From CAYZWU01 sp964482235 (lineage in GTDB: Bacteria > Planctomycetota > B15-G4 > CAYZWU01): DNA of 64,000 bases. This document shows positions 16,985 through 25,668 of the stretch, one piece after another (the first letter of the stretch is position 1; each line of letters starts with the position of its first letter). The position numbers and the translations under genes are program-made. The notes below the pieces were generated by a model. It saw only the letters and a list, made by a program, of their open reading frames with translations, was not told the DNA's origin and did no database searches. The stretch covers positions 101,320-165,319 of the forward strand of contig CAYZWU010000008.1 of NCBI GenBank assembly GCA_964482235.1, written 5' to 3'.

Positions 16985-19067
16985 ATGAACAGGGCACTCC
17001 TTCTCTCCGTCGTATTCATGCTCTTCCTTGCGACAGGAGCCTTTCTGGCTGTCGCTTCCTTCGGATCGATCACCGGCTCCGAACCGGGATCGAGTTCCAC
17101 CCTGGCCGGACCGGAACCCGAAGCGCGTGCCATGCCGCGCATCGAGAACGTCTTTCTCGTGGTCGTCGACGGCCTGCGGGAAAGCGAAGGCTTCGACGAT
17201 CCCGATCATCAGCATATCCCGAACATCTGGAACAACCTGAGAGAGAGAGGAACGATCAGCTACAACTTCCTTTCCCTCGGCCATACGGCGACCACGGCCG
17301 GGCATAACGCCATGATGTCGGGAGTCAGGCAGTTCAGTCCCAACGTGGGAAATCCGGTCCTGCACGAGATCCCCGTCAGGATGGCTCAACCGAGCCTCTT
17401 CCAGTACTACAGCCACACCTACGGTATTCCGCAGGACAAGATGTGGATCGTGAGCGGGAAAGGCCTGAACACCTACTACTCCGGCATCGGCCTGAATCCC
17501 TACTACAGGGATGACAACGGGCCGCTCATCGCCACGGGGGCCCGAGCACCGGACGGACAGCTTTGTCTGGGACGAGCTCCAGTACGTCATGGATACCTAT
17601 CATCCCTCGTTGACCCTGGTCAATCTGGGCAGCACGGACGGAGTGGGGCACCAGGGGGACTGGGACCGCTACCTCGCCGCGATAGCCGGTGCCGATCAGG
17701 TCGTTCAGGATATCTACGACAAGATCCAGGCAGATCCCGTCTACAAGGACAAGACGGCTCTGATCGTGACAAGCGACCACGGCAGGCACCTCGACGGGAT
17801 CTACACCGGCTTCAAGGACCACGGCTGCACCTGCCTCGGCTGCCGGAACGTCATGTTCCTGGCCATCGGCCCGGGCATCAGGGAGAACGCTGTGATCGGG
17901 CAATCATACTGCCTTGCCGACATCGGTCCGACGATCGGCTACATGCTCGGCTTCGAGACAATCTACAGCGAGGGGCGGATCATCCGCGACATGTTCGTCG
18001 AGCCGCCGCCGGTCAAGGATTCGTTTACCAGGACGCGTCCCGACATGGCCTGCAACGAGAACAACATCTACCTTGCATGCTGTCTCCAGCGCGACGGCAG
18101 GTCCGAGATCGTCTTCTCGCGAAGCGCCGACAGCGGAGCGAACTGGAGCGACCGGGTTGTTGTCAGCGAGGAGCACAGGCCTTACAACGACAATCCCAGC
18201 ATTGCGGCAAGGGGAAGCAAGGTCGGCGTTGCCTGGACCTGCTATCACACAGGAGACGGCTCGTTCAGGCTGGCCGTGCGCGAGAGCAACGACTACGGCG
18301 ACACCTGGTCCGATGTGATCTACTTCGAGGGGGCCGAACCGTACGTCCCGGACACCAATGCCGATCTCTCCTATCAGCAGGGCTACCTCGAGGTCGTCTG
18401 GCAGGAGACGGGATTCAAGGTGTCGTCTCTCCGCCAGGCCAGGGTGCGGTACGGAAGCGTGCTGAGCGAAAGCGTTCTGGATCTCGATTATTACGCCGGC
18501 GTTCCCCGAAGCTGTTCCGGTGTGGGCGGGTCGCACGTGGTGTACACGAATCTTGACGACCTGACCTGCGAGTGGGAAGTCTACTTCACATTCCATGACA
18601 GCGGGATCAACGAATGGACCGAGCCCGTGATGGTCACGGATTACACATCGAACCACTGCTACGATCCCGACGTGGCAGCGGACAACCAGGGCCTTCACGT
18701 CGTCTGGGGCGAGAATGACGGCGGACAATTCAAGGTTGTGGCGAGAAACACCACGGACGGCATCTTCTGGGACAATCCCGTCGTGCTGTCCAGCTCGTCG
18801 ATCGGATCGTGGCGTCCCCGGATCGCCTCGAACGGCACTGAACTTGTTGTCGTCTGGGAGGAGTACACGCAGAAGAATCCGTCGATCTACGCCGCCTGCA
18901 GCACGGACGGTGGAATCACCTGGTCGGCTCCCGTTGCGATCACGACGGAAGACGTGACACACCACTTCCTGCCGGCGGCGATTCTCGGAGACCAGAACAT
19001 ACTGCACAGCACGTCGATGAGAAGAGGCGACGAGGCGAACCTCGACTTTTCCCAGATGCAGTTCTGA
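16985..19067 (+). CDS. Alkaline-phosphatase-superfamily phosphodiesterase/sulfatase fused to BNR repeats, with +1 frameshift
   Basis: The gene is read in two frames that meet at the G run 17536-17540. Removing one G joins them into a 693-residue protein (IATG-PEHRTDSFVW at the join). The start has GAGGG upstream and a signal peptide. The first part shows the alkaline phosphatase superfamily plan: metal Asp in NVFLVVVDGLRE, a Thr-rich nucleophile loop GHTATTAGHNAMMSG, and, after the shift, LGSTDGVGHQGDWDRY and the metal site TSDHGRHLDG. From about residue 370 the chain has Asp-box repeats (SADSGANWS, SNDYGDTWS, STDGGITWS) of a sialidase-type propeller. The product is predicted to be exported. 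The frameshift is either an error in the read or a real mutation; coding quality on both sides is intact. Confidence 0.75.
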
Positions 19068-19078
19068 CCCGGGCAGGC

Positions 19079-21850
19079 CTACTTCGGAATCAGCACGATC
19101 TTCGCTTCAACGGGCTCGCCGGGCGTGAGCACGAGCGACGATTCGCTCGGCAGGTATCCCTCTGCCGAGATGACGAGGGTGGCCGGCCCGGGCGGCAGCC
19201 AGGGATACCGGAACCTGCCGGGAGAGAGCTCATTGCGATGCCACGTGTAGACTTCCTTCCCGTTGCAGAGGAGCTCGTACCCGGTCACCGCCTCGCCGGC
19301 ATTGTTGACCACCTCGAGGACGAGGATGCCGCCAGGGTCGAGAAGGACCTCGCCCACGTCGAGGGTTTCACCCTCGCCGAGGCGGTACGGTCCCGTTGTG
19401 GATTCAAGATACCCGTAGGCCCTGACGAGCAGCATGTAATCGCCGGCCGGTACGCCCCGGATCTCGAATCGATGCCCCGTTTGACCGCCCTGGATCTGGC
19501 AGACCACCCGCTGCGTCTTTGCATCTCTCAGGAAGGCCCACCATTCGGCTCCTCCCTCAGCGAGGAGCTCGCCGGTCCTCTTGTCCCGCAGGATTCCGGT
19601 CATGATGCCGCTGGAGATGACGAGGTCGAGGTTGACCACCGGTGGCGGGCTGGAAGGGATGATCAGGTTCGGGAAGTCGGCCTGGGCTCCCTCGCCGAGC
19701 TCGGCGTTCACGCGCCAGGTTCCGGGCCAGAAGGCTTCCGCCTCGTAACGCCCCGACGCGTCGGTCACGGCGGTCCGTATCCTGTCCTTCGTCTCGAGAC
19801 CGCTGCCGCCTGTTGTGAAGAAGAAGAGCTTGATCCCCTCCGCCGGTGCTCCGTCGGGAGTCGTCACCATCCCCGTTACGAGGACCGTCCCCTCGGGCGG
19901 TCTCACCTCGCTCTCGAGGATCAGAACCGTGGTGGTCCGTCCGGCGATGATCTCGACCTCGCGCGTCACCGATCCCGAATCCTTGAAATCCAGGGTGATC
20001 ATGTAGAGGCCCGGCTCCCGCTCCCATTCCAGTTCCCACGCTCCATCGGCGTCGATGTGCTGGGTGCCGAAGAAGAACTCCGTACCGCCCTCGATCCCCA
20101 TACTCAGGTCGAACTGCCGGACCGGGCTGCCCTCGAACCCCATCACCTTGATCTGCATCGTGCCGCCGATGAAGACCTCGATGCAGATATCGTCGCGGAT
20201 CTCGTCCTTCGCCACGATGATCCCCTCCACAGTGCAGGAGGGAAATCCGGTGATGGTGGCCGAGACGCGATAGGTGCCTGCAGGAAGCCCGAGGAGGGCA
20301 AAGCGCCCCTGCTCATCGATGGGAGAGGAGAACGAGCGGAAGAACCGGTCCTGCCAGAGCGAGCATCTCACGTAGCCGCGGCTCCTGATCGGCTCGCCCG
20401 TCGCCTTCTCCTGCACGATGCCGCGGATCTCGGCCCCGGCGATGCGGATGTCGCGCTCCGTCACTCCCGGCTTCTCGAAGGTCATCTTGCCGATGCTGAT
20501 GCTGTGCGCCCACGCGGTGGGCTCCACCTCGACGACGTAGGCGCCGGGCGCGAGCCTGCCGACCTGGAAACGGCCTTCCTCGCTGCTTTGCACACCCCGT
20601 TCCAGGCAATGCTGCATCTGCTGCTCGAGGGTGACGTCGTGGGGTGTGATCCTGATGACGGTGCCGGGCATGGGGGAGCCCTGGCGGTCGCGGACCGTTC
20701 CCTTCCACGTCACGTGGTCGGCCGACGGCCCGAAGTTCACTTCCACGTCCTTGTCCTTGATCCGGATGCGCCGGCTCTCTTCCGAGAGAGAGGGAAGGGG
20801 AGACGCGGGATGGGGGCCGGCGTGGATGAAGGCCGGCCCCGGAAGAGCGGGCGGGGTGCGATACCTTCCTTCCGAATCGGTGACCGCCGTCCGGGGCATG
20901 GGGGTATCGTCGCCGGAAAGGGTCACCACCGCGCCGGCAGCCGGATCGCCGTTGTTGTCGACCATCCGGCCGAAGACGCGGAAACCCGGCTTCAGACTGA
21001 TTACTGTTTCCATTCCGGTGCCGGGCTCGGCCCGGCCGACCCCCTCGGCATAGTCGGGATGCAGGGCCGCGAAACGCCATTTCCCATCCAGCCAGGGAGA
21101 GAGCGAGTCTCCAGAGGGGAGCCCGGTGAGACGAAAGCGGCCCGATGCATCGGTGACAGCGTGGGCGGTCCAGAGATCGCTGCCGAGGCCGAGCCGGATC
21201 AGCTCCTTCGTGTCGAACACGTCCACGTGCGCCACCAGGGCCCCTTCGACAGGACGTCCGGAGAAATCGTCCACAACGATCCCCGTTGCCGTCAAGCCGG
21301 GATCGAGCTCGTACTGCTCCCCGGCAAGGCCGGTCTCCGGAGGGACCTCGAAGGTGGTGCGGAAAATCCTGTGCGTCGGAGTGTGAACCCAGAGGCGGAT
21401 GCGGCCCCCTTCCTCGAGGGGAAAGGAGAAGAGCCCATCCTCATCCTCCACCCTTTCATCGAGGAACTCTTTCCACGTCTCGATCCCCTTCTGCGCGCGT
21501 CGGCTCATCCGGATGATGTAGCATGGGATCGGCTCTTCCGTTTCCCTGTCGATCACGCGCCCCGATAGGAAGATGCCTTCTCGCGGTACGGTCTGGCGGC
21601 CGGGCGCCTCGCCGGCACCATCGTCCGCGGCAGCCGATTCACCGTCCCTTTCTTCGGAAGCGGCAGGCACACCGCCGCGGTCGTCCTTCTTTTCGTGAAG
21701 AGCAACGAGAGGTTCGTCGTCGCCGCGATCCTCGTCCGTCCCGTCGTCGGACCAGTAGAGCACGAAGACGGCGGTCGCAACGATAAGAACACCGGCAAGA
21801 AGAACGGCCAGAGCCGGTGCGATGCGGCCCCGGCTATCTCTCTGCGTCAT
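19079..21850 (-). CDS. Membrane-anchored protein with multiple carboxypeptidase-regulatory-like (CarboxypepD_reg) domains
   Basis: 923 aa from ATG 21848-21850, preceded by GAGGAG; the frame is open to 21952 but without a binding site. One N-terminal transmembrane helix (about 12-32) is followed by an acidic Ser/Glu/Asp linker (to about 95) and then six or more Ig-like beta repeats of the type (I/V)xGxVxDxxxGxPxxGAxVxL...G.(Y/F).(L/V).GLPxG. These modules serve as exported binding or spacer domains; no enzyme domain is present. The gene ends 12 bases from the convergent phosphodiesterase-like gene. It starts 31 bases after the ChaN-like gene and may be in the same transcript. Three further proteins of this build lie in the window. 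Confidence 0.85.
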   Translation of the reverse strand: MTQRDSRGRIAPALAVLLAGVLIVATAVFVLYWSDDGTDEDRGDDEPLVALHEKKDDRGGVPAASEERDGESAAADDGAGEAPGRQTVPREGIFLSGRVIDRETEEPIPCYIIRMSRRAQKGIETWKEFLDERVEDEDGLFSFPLEEGGRIRLWVHTPTHRIFRTTFEVPPETGLAGEQYELDPGLTATGIVVDDFSGRPVEGALVAHVDVFDTKELIRLGLGSDLWTAHAVTDASGRFRLTGLPSGDSLSPWLDGKWRFAALHPDYAEGVGRAEPGTGMETVISLKPGFRVFGRMVDNNGDPAAGAVVTLSGDDTPMPRTAVTDSEGRYRTPPALPGPAFIHAGPHPASPLPSLSEESRRIRIKDKDVEVNFGPSADHVTWKGTVRDRQGSPMPGTVIRITPHDVTLEQQMQHCLERGVQSSEEGRFQVGRLAPGAYVVEVEPTAWAHSISIGKMTFEKPGVTERDIRIAGAEIRGIVQEKATGEPIRSRGYVRCSLWQDRFFRSFSSPIDEQGRFALLGLPAGTYRVSATITGFPSCTVEGIIVAKDEIRDDICIEVFIGGTMQIKVMGFEGSPVRQFDLSMGIEGGTEFFFGTQHIDADGAWELEWEREPGLYMITLDFKDSGSVTREVEIIAGRTTTVLILESEVRPPEGTVLVTGMVTTPDGAPAEGIKLFFFTTGGSGLETKDRIRTAVTDASGRYEAEAFWPGTWRVNAELGEGAQADFPNLIIPSSPPPVVNLDLVISSGIMTGILRDKRTGELLAEGGAEWWAFLRDAKTQRVVCQIQGGQTGHRFEIRGVPAGDYMLLVRAYGYLESTTGPYRLGEGETLDVGEVLLDPGGILVLEVVNNAGEAVTGYELLCNGKEVYTWHRNELSPGRFRYPWLPPGPATLVISAEGYLPSESSLVLTPGEPVEAKIVLIPK

Positions 21851-21881
21851 GGTCTCCTCGATTCGGCCCGAAGCTCTCCGG

Positions 21882-23540
21882 TCAATCGACCTGCCAGACA
21901 GGATTGGCGATGATGACCACGTCCCCGAGCTTTCCGAACGATTCCCTGTCAAAAGCCGGGAAGGAGTCGTGGGGAACGATGCTCACCACGGCGACCTTCG
22001 TGTCCGGGCGATACCGGAGAAGCTGTTCCACCGTCCCCAGGTGCTCGTCGCTGTGGAAGGCGCCGTTGACCTGCACGACGGTGTATTCCTCGTTCTCCTC
22101 GAGGAAGCTGCTGATGGAATGGGCCATCGTGGCGTCCCAGAGGCTCTGCGACGGGAAGCCGCCCGACTTCCTCATCATCATGCTGATAGGCGGCATCTTT
22201 CCATGGCCGGGCATGCCTCCCGGCATGCCGGACGGCTTCTTGGACGCGCGCAGCATCTCGTTGTACTCGGCGAACGCGGGGCTTCCCTTCGCCATCCAGT
22301 CGCGTTTCGATCTCGGACCGGGCAGCTTCTCGCCCCCGGCCGGTTTTTTGGGCATGGCTTGTGAGAAGACCTCGCGCAGATTCTCCACGTAGCGTCCCTC
22401 CGTCGGAACGTGATAGGGGAGGGGAGGGAGCCACTTCAGCTCATCCTCGGAGAGGGATAGCAGGGCGTCGGGTCCGTTCCGGGTGACGTAGTTCACCAGG
22501 CGCCGCGGGGCGTTGCCGGCCACGACGGGCAGGCCGTGCTTCTTGGCATATTCCACCATGGGCTCGTAGTCCGTGGCATAGGCGGGCCAGGGGCGCGACG
22601 CCTTCAGGAAGTGGCTCTTCCTGTAATGGCCGTCCAGGTAGCCGTCGATGACCGGCTGCACATCGCGCTCGAACATCTCCATGGTGAGGGCCACCCTTGT
22701 TTTCTTCCTGTGCACCGCGGCCAGGATCTCCTTCTCGAGAAGATGGGCCACGGCATCATTGTGCTTTTCACCGATGAAGATCACCTCGGCGTCGGACAGG
22801 TGCTCGGCGATCGCATCGGGACCGTCGAGATGGAGGCCGTCCGAGGTGAAGGCGGCGTAGTCGTCCGGTCCCGGCTTGTCGGCTACCTGGAAAGTGAGGC
22901 TGGCCAGAAACCTCTTCCCCTGATCGGTCACATGCTCGGCAGTGATCCACCAGAGACCCGGGGCGTCGATGTGCAGCGTGCCCTTGCCCTTTTTCGTCTT
23001 GGCCTCGACAGGGGCGCCGCCCTGGTCTGCCGCTCTGCCGAGACAGGATGCGACGTAGCTCACCGGCGCCTCGCAGGGCTTGCCGGATGCGAGGACGGCG
23101 AAGGAAAAGGTCGCGTTCTTCGCCATCCGGTCGGCGGATGGAATGATGTCAGTGGGATGCGTCTTCGGCTGGATTTCCAGATCCTCGCCGAAGCTCGCCT
23201 TCGGGAGAGGCGTGGCTTCCTTTTTCTGCACGATCGCCTTGATTGATCCGTGGGGTGTGCGCCCCAGGTAGATCCAGGTTCCCGGCTCCTCGAGCATGAA
23301 GACCGGACCTTCTCCTTCCCGGTTCGGCACATCCTCCTTCACTCCCTCGACCCCGATGCGCTGCAGGGACGCGGAGTAGCAGAGTGCATTGTTCTCCATC
23401 ATGGTGATCGCCTTGTCGTCGGACTGGAGCGGCAGGACGAAAATGGAGGAATCGATAATCGGATGGACGCAGGCTCCCGCGGCAAGCAGCAGGAAGGCCG
23501 CCGTCGACCAGACGCGGAACAGGTTGTATTTGTTGTTCAT
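21882..23540 (-). CDS. ChaN/Tiki-type haem-binding-fold lipoprotein with N-terminal DUF4198-like domain and Met-rich insert
   Basis: 552 aa from ATG 23538-23540. The signal peptide ends in the lipobox LAAGAC, so this is a lipoprotein. Residues about 30-230 look like a DUF4198/NikM-type beta domain (EEPGTWIYLGRTPHG, then GLWWITAEHV). Residues about 240-550 match the ChaN haem-binding uptake family: EVIFIGEKHNDAVAHLLEKE, ALTMEMFERDVQPVIDGYL, VVAGNAPRRLVNYV and VQVNGAFHSDEHLGT. ChaN proteins bind haem and are linked to iron regulation; related folds include Tiki proteases. A Met/Gly/His insert (SGMPGGMPGHGKMPPISMMM, about residues 428-455) is unusual and could bind metal. It is followed by a carboxypeptidase-regulatory-like gene. 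Confidence 0.85.
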   Translation of the reverse strand: MNNKYNLFRVWSTAAFLLLAAGACVHPIIDSSIFVLPLQSDDKAITMMENNALCYSASLQRIGVEGVKEDVPNREGEGPVFMLEEPGTWIYLGRTPHGSIKAIVQKKEATPLPKASFGEDLEIQPKTHPTDIIPSADRMAKNATFSFAVLASGKPCEAPVSYVASCLGRAADQGGAPVEAKTKKGKGTLHIDAPGLWWITAEHVTDQGKRFLASLTFQVADKPGPDDYAAFTSDGLHLDGPDAIAEHLSDAEVIFIGEKHNDAVAHLLEKEILAAVHRKKTRVALTMEMFERDVQPVIDGYLDGHYRKSHFLKASRPWPAYATDYEPMVEYAKKHGLPVVAGNAPRRLVNYVTRNGPDALLSLSEDELKWLPPLPYHVPTEGRYVENLREVFSQAMPKKPAGGEKLPGPRSKRDWMAKGSPAFAEYNEMLRASKKPSGMPGGMPGHGKMPPISMMMRKSGGFPSQSLWDATMAHSISSFLEENEEYTVVQVNGAFHSDEHLGTVEQLLRYRPDTKVAVVSIVPHDSFPAFDRESFGKLGDVVIIANPVWQVD

Positions 23541-23701
23541 TGAAAAATATCCATCATGAGTTGGCAGGCCGGAGAAATGACGGCCTGAAACAAAACGTAA
23601 CTGGAACTGGATCCGTGATAAGGAAACGGGGCAGCACTGTAAAGGCAAAAGAACCGCGATGCTTCCCGACAGGGTCCGGTGGACCGGATTCCTCGTCGAG
23701 G

Positions 23702-25630
23702 CTATTCCGGCGCCGGCGTGATAGTCACGTGGATAGTAGCCTTCCTGGCCGGTTTTTCCAGATCGAATCCGATGCGGATCGGAATGCGGTTTCCCGGGAG
23801 GTCTTCCCGGATCTCTTCGTCAATGACCTTCAGCTTTCCCGGGAGGGCGTAGAACTCCACCATCACACGCGAATCACCCCGGCCCACACGCAGCCGTCCC
23901 GGTCCGATCACCGTCCAGTCCGAGAAGGTGACGATGGCCGTGCCGAAGTGCTGCGGCGTCTCGCTTTCCATGGTGTCGATTACCGTGAAGGAGCTGCTTC
24001 CCTTCCGTGAGAAGATGAAGGTCCGTTCGAGCTTGCCGAGCTGCTTCACGTCGTATGCACTTCTGATGTCGAGAACCAGGGTGTCGGTCGCGTCGCCGAA
24101 CTCGCGGCGGATCACCTTCCCCCTGGCCTTGCTCCCGGTGCGCTGGAGCTTCCCGGCCACCCGGGGCACGGGATGGCCGAAGGAGTTGAGCACGCCGCTC
24201 CGGTACCGCTGCCCGCTGAAGGTCCGGCTCGTGTAGACCTCGCTGCCGGGATCGACGAGGGGAGTCCCGCCGGCCAGGGTCACCACGTAGGAGCCCACAT
24301 CGTTGTGGTTGTGATGCTCGTTGTTGTGGCCGCCCTTCATCGCCACGGCCAGCGATCCCTCGCGGCCCGCCGGCGGGCGGCAGATCAGGACGCCGGCATC
24401 GGCAAACCAGTCGCGCAACGGAAGCGCCGGCTTCTCGCCTTCCGCCGGGGCGACACGGGTGGCCGAGTTCGGGAAGCCGAAGATCCCCAGGCCGAAGAGA
24501 TCGCTGCGCGGCCCGCAGGCAAGGAGAAGGCCGTTCTTTTCCAAGTCGCGGAGGCCGAGCTCGAAGCGGCGGCACAGGAAGGCCATCAATGCTGTCTGCG
24601 GCCGGGAGCCCGGGGAGCAGTCGGCAAAGGGGGGGAAGATGCCTGGAGCGATCTCCATCCGCTGTCCGAACCTCGCGATCTTCTCGATGCGCGGATCGGC
24701 GAAGAGATCGATCCCGCTCTCCGTGGCCTGGCCGATCGTCTCGGCGAGCATCACGTAATGCCCGAATCCGTAATTCCAGTAACCCACGCCCTCGGAGCAG
24801 TAGCCGTCAGCCGTGAAGCCGCGGAGAAAATGGGCGATGAGCTTCTCGGCGGCAACGACGAACAGGGCGCGCCGCTCGGGCGACTCGATGGAGGCAAGGG
24901 CCGCACCGGTCACGCCGGCCAGGCAGACGGCGTTCCAGTTGTTCGTGCAGGTGGCCCACCACATGCGCGGCTTGCCCGTCTCGACGAGGCGCTCGAAGGG
25001 GGTGAAGGTCCGCTTCTCCAACTCGTCGCGGACGAGCTTCCGGCACGGCTCGCTCAGCCTCTCGCCGAGCCAGAAGCAGGCCGTGGCCAGGTTCCACGAT
25101 TCGCCGGCCACCATCAGGTCGATCTCGCGGACCTTGCCGTTGAAGTTGACCAGGCTGCGGTCGTGGGCCGGCATGACCCAGGTCTTCTCGGCGCAGATTG
25201 CCCTGATCGCCTCCTCGATGGCCGGGAGGAACCGACCGCGGTTCTCGATGCACTCGGCCAGCACGAGCACGGGGATGCGGCGGTGGCGCTGCCGCGCCAC
25301 GTTCTGCCACCGCGTGCGGTTCCCCGTGCGGGAGAAGTCGAGGTAGAGCTCGCCGGTCAGCTCCGGGATCGGCTGTTCGAGGAGCTTCTCGGCGTTCGTG
25401 ATCGCCTTCTCGAATCCCGGCGTCGCGGCGACCTTTTGCCAGGCTTCGCGGTCCGCGATCGTCGGTCCCACGCCGCGCGGCGTCTCGGGCAGCATGGCTG
25501 CCACCTCGGCGATCCGCTTCCTGTCGAGCCGGTCCTCTTCCGCTGCTTTCGCGGCTCCGACCGCGAAGATCAGAATCGCGGCGAGAAAACCCAGCCAGCC
25601 ATATTCCAAGTGTCTTACTTTCGTGATCAT
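23702..25630 (-). CDS. Heparinase II/III family polysaccharide lyase
   Basis: 642 aa from ATG 25628-25630, with AGGAGCA upstream and a signal peptide ending near AAKA. An alpha/alpha toroid region (about 50-380) includes WATCTNNWNAVCLAGVTGAAL and YCSEGVGYWNYGFGHYV, both typical of the family. The beta-sandwich half contains HNNEHHNHNDVGSYVV, the His/Asn motif of the lyase active site. It should cleave uronic-acid-containing polysaccharides by beta-elimination in the periplasm. The preceding gene on the strand ends 38 bases upstream. A sulfatase elsewhere in the window (38915) would fit sulfated-glycan use, but there is no shared operon. Confidence 0.9.
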   Translation of the reverse strand: MITKVRHLEYGWLGFLAAILIFAVGAAKAAEEDRLDRKRIAEVAAMLPETPRGVGPTIADREAWQKVAATPGFEKAITNAEKLLEQPIPELTGELYLDFSRTGNRTRWQNVARQRHRRIPVLVLAECIENRGRFLPAIEEAIRAICAEKTWVMPAHDRSLVNFNGKVREIDLMVAGESWNLATACFWLGERLSEPCRKLVRDELEKRTFTPFERLVETGKPRMWWATCTNNWNAVCLAGVTGAALASIESPERRALFVVAAEKLIAHFLRGFTADGYCSEGVGYWNYGFGHYVMLAETIGQATESGIDLFADPRIEKIARFGQRMEIAPGIFPPFADCSPGSRPQTALMAFLCRRFELGLRDLEKNGLLLACGPRSDLFGLGIFGFPNSATRVAPAEGEKPALPLRDWFADAGVLICRPPAGREGSLAVAMKGGHNNEHHNHNDVGSYVVTLAGGTPLVDPGSEVYTSRTFSGQRYRSGVLNSFGHPVPRVAGKLQRTGSKARGKVIRREFGDATDTLVLDIRSAYDVKQLGKLERTFIFSRKGSSSFTVIDTMESETPQHFGTAIVTFSDWTVIGPGRLRVGRGDSRVMVEFYALPGKLKVIDEEIREDLPGNRIPIRIGFDLEKPARKATIHVTITPAPE

Positions 25631-25668
25631 TGCTGCTCCTTCACGGATTCTTAGGCCCATCTTTCCGG

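Noticed and set aside
17530..17545. Programmed +1 frameshift at the G run
   Set aside because: No stop codon, slow codon or stimulatory hairpin typical of programmed shifts is visible at the site; a sequence error or mutation is simpler.
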